Made by a program: the position numbers and the translations under genes. This document shows positions 61,701-64,000 of a DNA stretch of 64,000 nucleotides, in pieces. The notes under the pieces are model-generated. The model had not been told where the DNA came from, did not search any database, and saw only the letters and a list, made by a program, of their open reading frames with translations. How positions within the stretch are numbered: the stretch's first letter is position 1; each line of letters opens with the position of its first letter. Source of the stretch: Rubrivivax gelatinosus (GTDB taxonomy: Bacteria; Pseudomonadota; Gammaproteobacteria; Burkholderiales; Burkholderiaceae_C); NCBI RefSeq assembly GCF_004340905.1, contig NZ_SLXD01000004.1, forward strand, positions 124,001 to 188,000. Reading direction: 5' to 3'.

Positions 61701-64000
61701 GCAGCAGCGTCGCGCCTTCGGGCCGCCAGCTCGGCTGCGAGAACACCACCGCGTTGGCCAGCCGGGCGTAGGTCTGCGCCGAGGCCTCGCTGGTGTTGAT
61801 CTGCCGCAGCAGCACCTGGCTGTGGGTCCACGCCAGCTCGAACACGCGGTCGGCCAGGCGCCGGTCGGTCGCCTTGCGGGCCAGCGCGACGCAGGCGTCG
61901 CGGCTGTCGGCGGCGCCGTAGACGATGTCGACGACCGTGGTCTGCCCGGGCTCCAGCGTGACGACGCGGCGCGTCGCCACGACCGGGTCGAGCACCGCGC
62001 CGGCGGTGCCCGACAGCGGGCCGTGGGCCTGCAGCGCGGCCGGGGCCTGCAGGCTGCGGCCGCGGCCGATGAAGCGCGCGCGGTCGGTCTCGTGCGAGAC
62101 CTCGCCGTGGCCCGCGCCGTGCACCGTCACGAGGTGGAACATCGACGGCGGGCGTTCCTCGGCCGAGCGGGGCCGGCGCGTGCAGACGATGGCCGGCGGC
62201 TGCTCGAGCAGCTCGGTCTGCACGAACAGCTTGCCGAACGCCGGGTGCGCGGCGTCGGCCGCCGCCGGGGCCAGCGCGACCTCGCTGAAGGTCGTCAGCT
62301 CGATCGAGCGCCGGCCGCGGCTGCGGTTGGACAGGCGCATGCGGCGCAGCTCGAAGTCGTCCTCCGGCGAGACGACGATCTCGGTGTGCACGTCGATGCC
62401 CTGGTCACGGCGGCGGAACTCGGCCCGGCCCTCGCTGAACACCGCCTCGAAGCTCTCCGGCGTCCAGCGTGTCGGCTGCGGCGTCGCCGACCAGACGATG
62501 CCGGTCTCGGTGTCGCGCAGGTAGCAGAAGCTGCCCCAGGCGTCGGTCGTGCCGTCCTCGCGCCAGCGCGTCAGCGCGGTGCCGTTCCAGCGGCTGTAGC
62601 CGCCGCCGGCGTGGGTCAGCATCACGTGGTAGCGGCCGTTGGACAGCAGCTGCACCTCGGGGTGCGGCGTCTGCGCGCTGGTGAAGACGCGCGCCGGCAG
62701 CTGCTCCTCGGGCTCGCCGGCGCGGGATTCGGGCGGCTCGGCCACCGGCGGCACCACCGGCCCGGCGCGCGGCACGCGCTCCTGCAGCAGCAGCAGCGTC
62801 GCCTGCAGCGCCGGGTCGGACGCGAAGCGCCGCTGCATCGGCTGGTCCAGCAGCGCGTGGGCCAGCGCCAGCAGCGACATGCCCTGGTGGTGCGCCATGT
62901 ACGAGCGCACGACGGCGCGGCGCTCGCCGGGCGGCAGCCGCGACGGCGTGTAGTCCACCGCCTCGTGCAGCCCGAACACGCCGGCCAGCCCTTCCGTGGC
63001 CAGGTGCCGGATGTTCTGCAGCGCCGCGCGCGGGTCGACCATCACCGCCATCACGCTCGCGTACGGCGCGACGACGAGGTCCGCACCCAGCCCGCGCCTC
63101 AGCCCGAGCCCGGGCACGCCGAACGCGCGGTACTGGTAGTTCAGCCGGGCGTCGGTGGCGTTGTAGCCCGACTCGGAGATCCCCCAGGGCACGCCGCGCT
63201 GGCGGCCGTGGCGGATCTGGCGCTCGACCGCGCCGAGCATCGTCTGGCCGAGCAGCGTGTCGTCGTAGTTCGGCATCACCAGCATCGGCATCAGGTACTC
63301 GAACATCGACCCGCTCCACGACAGCAGCACGCCGCGCCCGCCCAGCCGCGACACCTGCCGCCCGAGCGCGAACCAGGCGCGCTGCGGCAGCTCGCCGAGT
63401 GCGATCGCGACGAAGGCGCCCAGCCGCGCCTCCGAGGCCAGCAGGTCGTAGTAGCCGGCGTCGCGGCGGCCGTCGTCGACGTTGAAGCCGATCGTCAGCA
63501 GGTCGCGCTCGGCGTCGTAGAGGAAGCGGAAGTCCATCGCCGCCATCGCCTCGACACGGTCGGCCAGCTGCCGCGCGTCGCCGCTCCAGTCGCTGGCGGG
63601 CGCGTCGATCTCCTCCAGTGCCGCGGTGCACTGGCGCTGCAGCGCGCGCGCCCAGCGCTCGGCCTCGTCGGGCGGCGACCAGACGTCCAGCAGCGCGTCG
63701 TCGGCCGCGTCCGGCGGCGAAGCGTCGGCCAGCGCCCGCGCCATGGCGGCCAGCTCGGCCAGCGGCTCGCGCAGCGCCTGGCCCTGCGCGGCCTGCGCCA
63801 CCGCCGCGGCCCACCGCGCCGCAAAACGCTCGACCTGCGCCTGCTGCGGCGTGTCGTCGGCGGCCTGCTGCAGCAGCCGCAGCGGGTCGGCCAGCCCGAG
63901 CAGCAGCCGCCGCGGCTGCGGCGGCGCGGCCGCCAGCTCCAGCAGCCCGGCGCGCAGCGTCAGCAGGTGGCCGGCGAGGTTGCCGCTGTCGACGGTCGAG
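58786..64000 (-). CDS. ndvB: Cyclic beta-1,2-glucan synthase, C-terminal part (runs off the window)
   Basis: About 1,738 residues are visible, with the frame open to the right edge (STVDSGNLAGHLLTLRAG, a hallmark stretch of NdvB). The product would build and close periplasmic beta-1,2-glucans. Two carbohydrate-binding-like beta domains (LSNRSRGRRSIELTTFSEVA and, in the second, LRNEGRRTRRLSVTCYVEW) precede a GH94-type domain with FYQSGGAYGFRDQLQDAMAT and LMGVGDWNDGMNRVGEHGRG (general acid Asp in DWNDGMN). The glycosyltransferase part lies outside the window. Full-length NdvB is near 2,800 residues. It is separated from the regulator gene by 119 bp and convergent with it. Confidence 0.92.
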   Translation of the reverse strand, partial: STVDSGNLAGHLLTLRAGLLELAAAPPQPRRLLLGLADPLRLLQQAADDTPQQAQVERFAARWAAAVAQAAQGQALREPLAELAAMARALADASPPDAADDALLDVWSPPDEAERWARALQRQCTAALEEIDAPASDWSGDARQLADRVEAMAAMDFRFLYDAERDLLTIGFNVDDGRRDAGYYDLLASEARLGAFVAIALGELPQRAWFALGRQVSRLGGRGVLLSWSGSMFEYLMPMLVMPNYDDTLLGQTMLGAVERQIRHGRQRGVPWGISESGYNATDARLNYQYRAFGVPGLGLRRGLGADLVVAPYASVMAVMVDPRAALQNIRHLATEGLAGVFGLHEAVDYTPSRLPPGERRAVVRSYMAHHQGMSLLALAHALLDQPMQRRFASDPALQATLLLLQERVPRAGPVVPPVAEPPESRAGEPEEQLPARVFTSAQTPHPEVQLLSNGRYHVMLTHAGGGYSRWNGTALTRWREDGTTDAWGSFCYLRDTETGIVWSATPQPTRWTPESFEAVFSEGRAEFRRRDQGIDVHTEIVVSPEDDFELRRMRLSNRSRGRRSIELTTFSEVALAPAAADAAHPAFGKLFVQTELLEQPPAIVCTRRPRSAEERPPSMFHLVTVHGAGHGEVSHETDRARFIGRGRSLQAPAALQAHGPLSGTAGAVLDPVVATRRVVTLEPGQTTVVDIVYGAADSRDACVALARKATDRRLADRVFELAWTHSQVLLRQINTSEASAQTYARLANAVVFSQPSWRPEGATLLQNRRGQSGLWGYAISGDLPIVLLQIGDAANMDLVRRLVQAHAWWRMKGLAVDLVIWNEERDVYRQQLQEQIVGLIASSVESPVVDRPGGIFVRHAEQIAVEDRVLLQAVARAVISDRRGSLEQQLEDPRPRALPPALPVAPRAADAPSPAALAGELAAARTGLVRFNGSGGFSADGREYVVVTCGLQRPPAPWVNVIANPRFGTVVSETGSAYTWCENAHELRLTPWHNDPVTDPCGEAFYLRDEESGQVWSPLCEPAPALGGEPPGAPPYRARHGFGYSAFEHRRSAVHSTLTVFVAPDEALKFSRIVLRNEGRRTRRLSVTCYVEWVLGDQREKTAPHVATEISAEHGALYARNRYGSDFGDWVGFLDVDPAERVGGSVTGDRAEFIGRNQSLRRPEALRRTTLSGRCGAGLDPCGAIQVRVDLAPGQTREVVFRLGMGRSTDEADRLVLANRGNARAAAVLEAVRAQWGELLGTVQLHTPSPTLDLLANGWLLYQTVACRLWARSGFYQSGGAYGFRDQLQDAMATVHARPELLREQLLRCAGRQFAEGDVQHWWHPPAGRGVRTRISDDYLWLPLALARYVGATHDSGVLEEEVGFLDAPPVLPPDESRYDLPGRAAGVASVYEHARRAVEHGLSFGEHGLPLMGVGDWNDGMNRVGEHGRGESVWLGFFLCEVLRAFAPLARRRGDADFAARCEAERDALAARLEEAGWDGGWYRRAYFDDGTPLGTHEGVECRIDSISQSWAVLSGVAGPARAHQAMEAVQTHLVRADAGLVQLLDPPFDRRGPNPGYIAGYLPGVRENGGQYTHGAVWVAMAWAALGEAERAWAIVDLVNPLHHTGDAGQVAVYKVEPYVMAADVYSIAPHGGRGGWTWYTGSAGWMYRLVLESLLGLTLQVDERGARLDLRPCIPASWPGFTVDYRRHETRYRIEVTRGRQPGLTLDGQALEGASLPLADDGLGHEVVLTLAA

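Overview
This is high-GC DNA from a betaproteobacterium, probably of the order Burkholderiales (Rubrivivax/Leptothrix/Methylibium-like). That placement rests on gene content, codon use and the sequence style of the proteins; no rRNA or complete marker gene is present. Most of the window (1 to about 51,078) looks like the right-hand part of an integrative and conjugative element (ICE). The last 13 kb (51,079-64,000) looks like the native chromosome. The boundary is a 48-nt 3' fragment of a tRNA-Val(CAC) gene (51,031-51,078) that lacks its 5' half. A tyrosine integrase and an AlpA-like regulator lie on its left, and what looks like the original tRNA terminator lies on its right.

Layout: (1) 1-379 holds the 5' end of a frameshifted TPR protein, and 913-2,251 an intact IS5-family insertion sequence with 17-bp inverted repeats. 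(2) 2,515-6,161 is a compact three-gene cassette: an 88-aa precursor-like peptide ending in four Phe-X-(N/K) triplets, a radical SAM/SPASM enzyme of the cyclophane-forming type, and a TIR-like DUF4062-membrane-TPR protein. This is the best candidate for an undescribed RiPP system. (3) 6,479-22,308, all on the minus strand, is a P-type (VirB/VirD4) type IV secretion operon with many 4-bp stop/start overlaps. It runs TrbM-like, VirB1, B2, B3, B4, a small periplasmic protein, B6, B5, B8, B9, B10, B11, VirD4, an OmpA-like lipoprotein, an LPD7 protein, a DUF1173 protein and an H-NS-like protein. No relaxase was found. (4) 22,656-23,052 is an IS1595-type transposase relic. (5) 23,230-38,573, lower in GC than its surroundings, is one long plus-strand operon. 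It encodes a type II secretion/type IV pilus-like machine (GspF, GspE, PilM/N/O/P-like subunits, a secretin with TPR and cohesin-like parts, four pseudopilins), followed by two Rhs-type proteins and a probable immunity gene. The second Rhs protein ends in a ParB-like putative toxin domain. (6) 38,682-39,755 is a cluster of broken IS3, IS5 and IS4 transposases. (7) 39,860-47,260 is a sensory region: a LuxR-type regulator with a small companion, divergent from a response regulator, a CPBP protease, a TonB-dependent receptor, a substrate-binding protein and a histidine kinase. (8) 47,405-50,921 holds a small membrane protein, a coiled-coil repeat protein, the AlpA-like regulator and the integrase.

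The flank at 51,342-64,000 carries a DUF1840 protein, a hybrid histidine kinase divergent from a CheB-CheR-PAS fusion protein, a PAS-like protein, a transglutaminase, a Crp/Fnr regulator and the C-terminal 1.7 thousand residues of a cyclic beta-1,2-glucan synthase that runs off the right edge.

Working model (inference): the ICE carries its transfer machine plus at least three cargo blocks: a peptide-modifying system, a secretion machine with a polymorphic Rhs toxin, and a TonB-linked two-component sensor. The intact tRNA-Val gene and any relaxase should lie to the left of the window.
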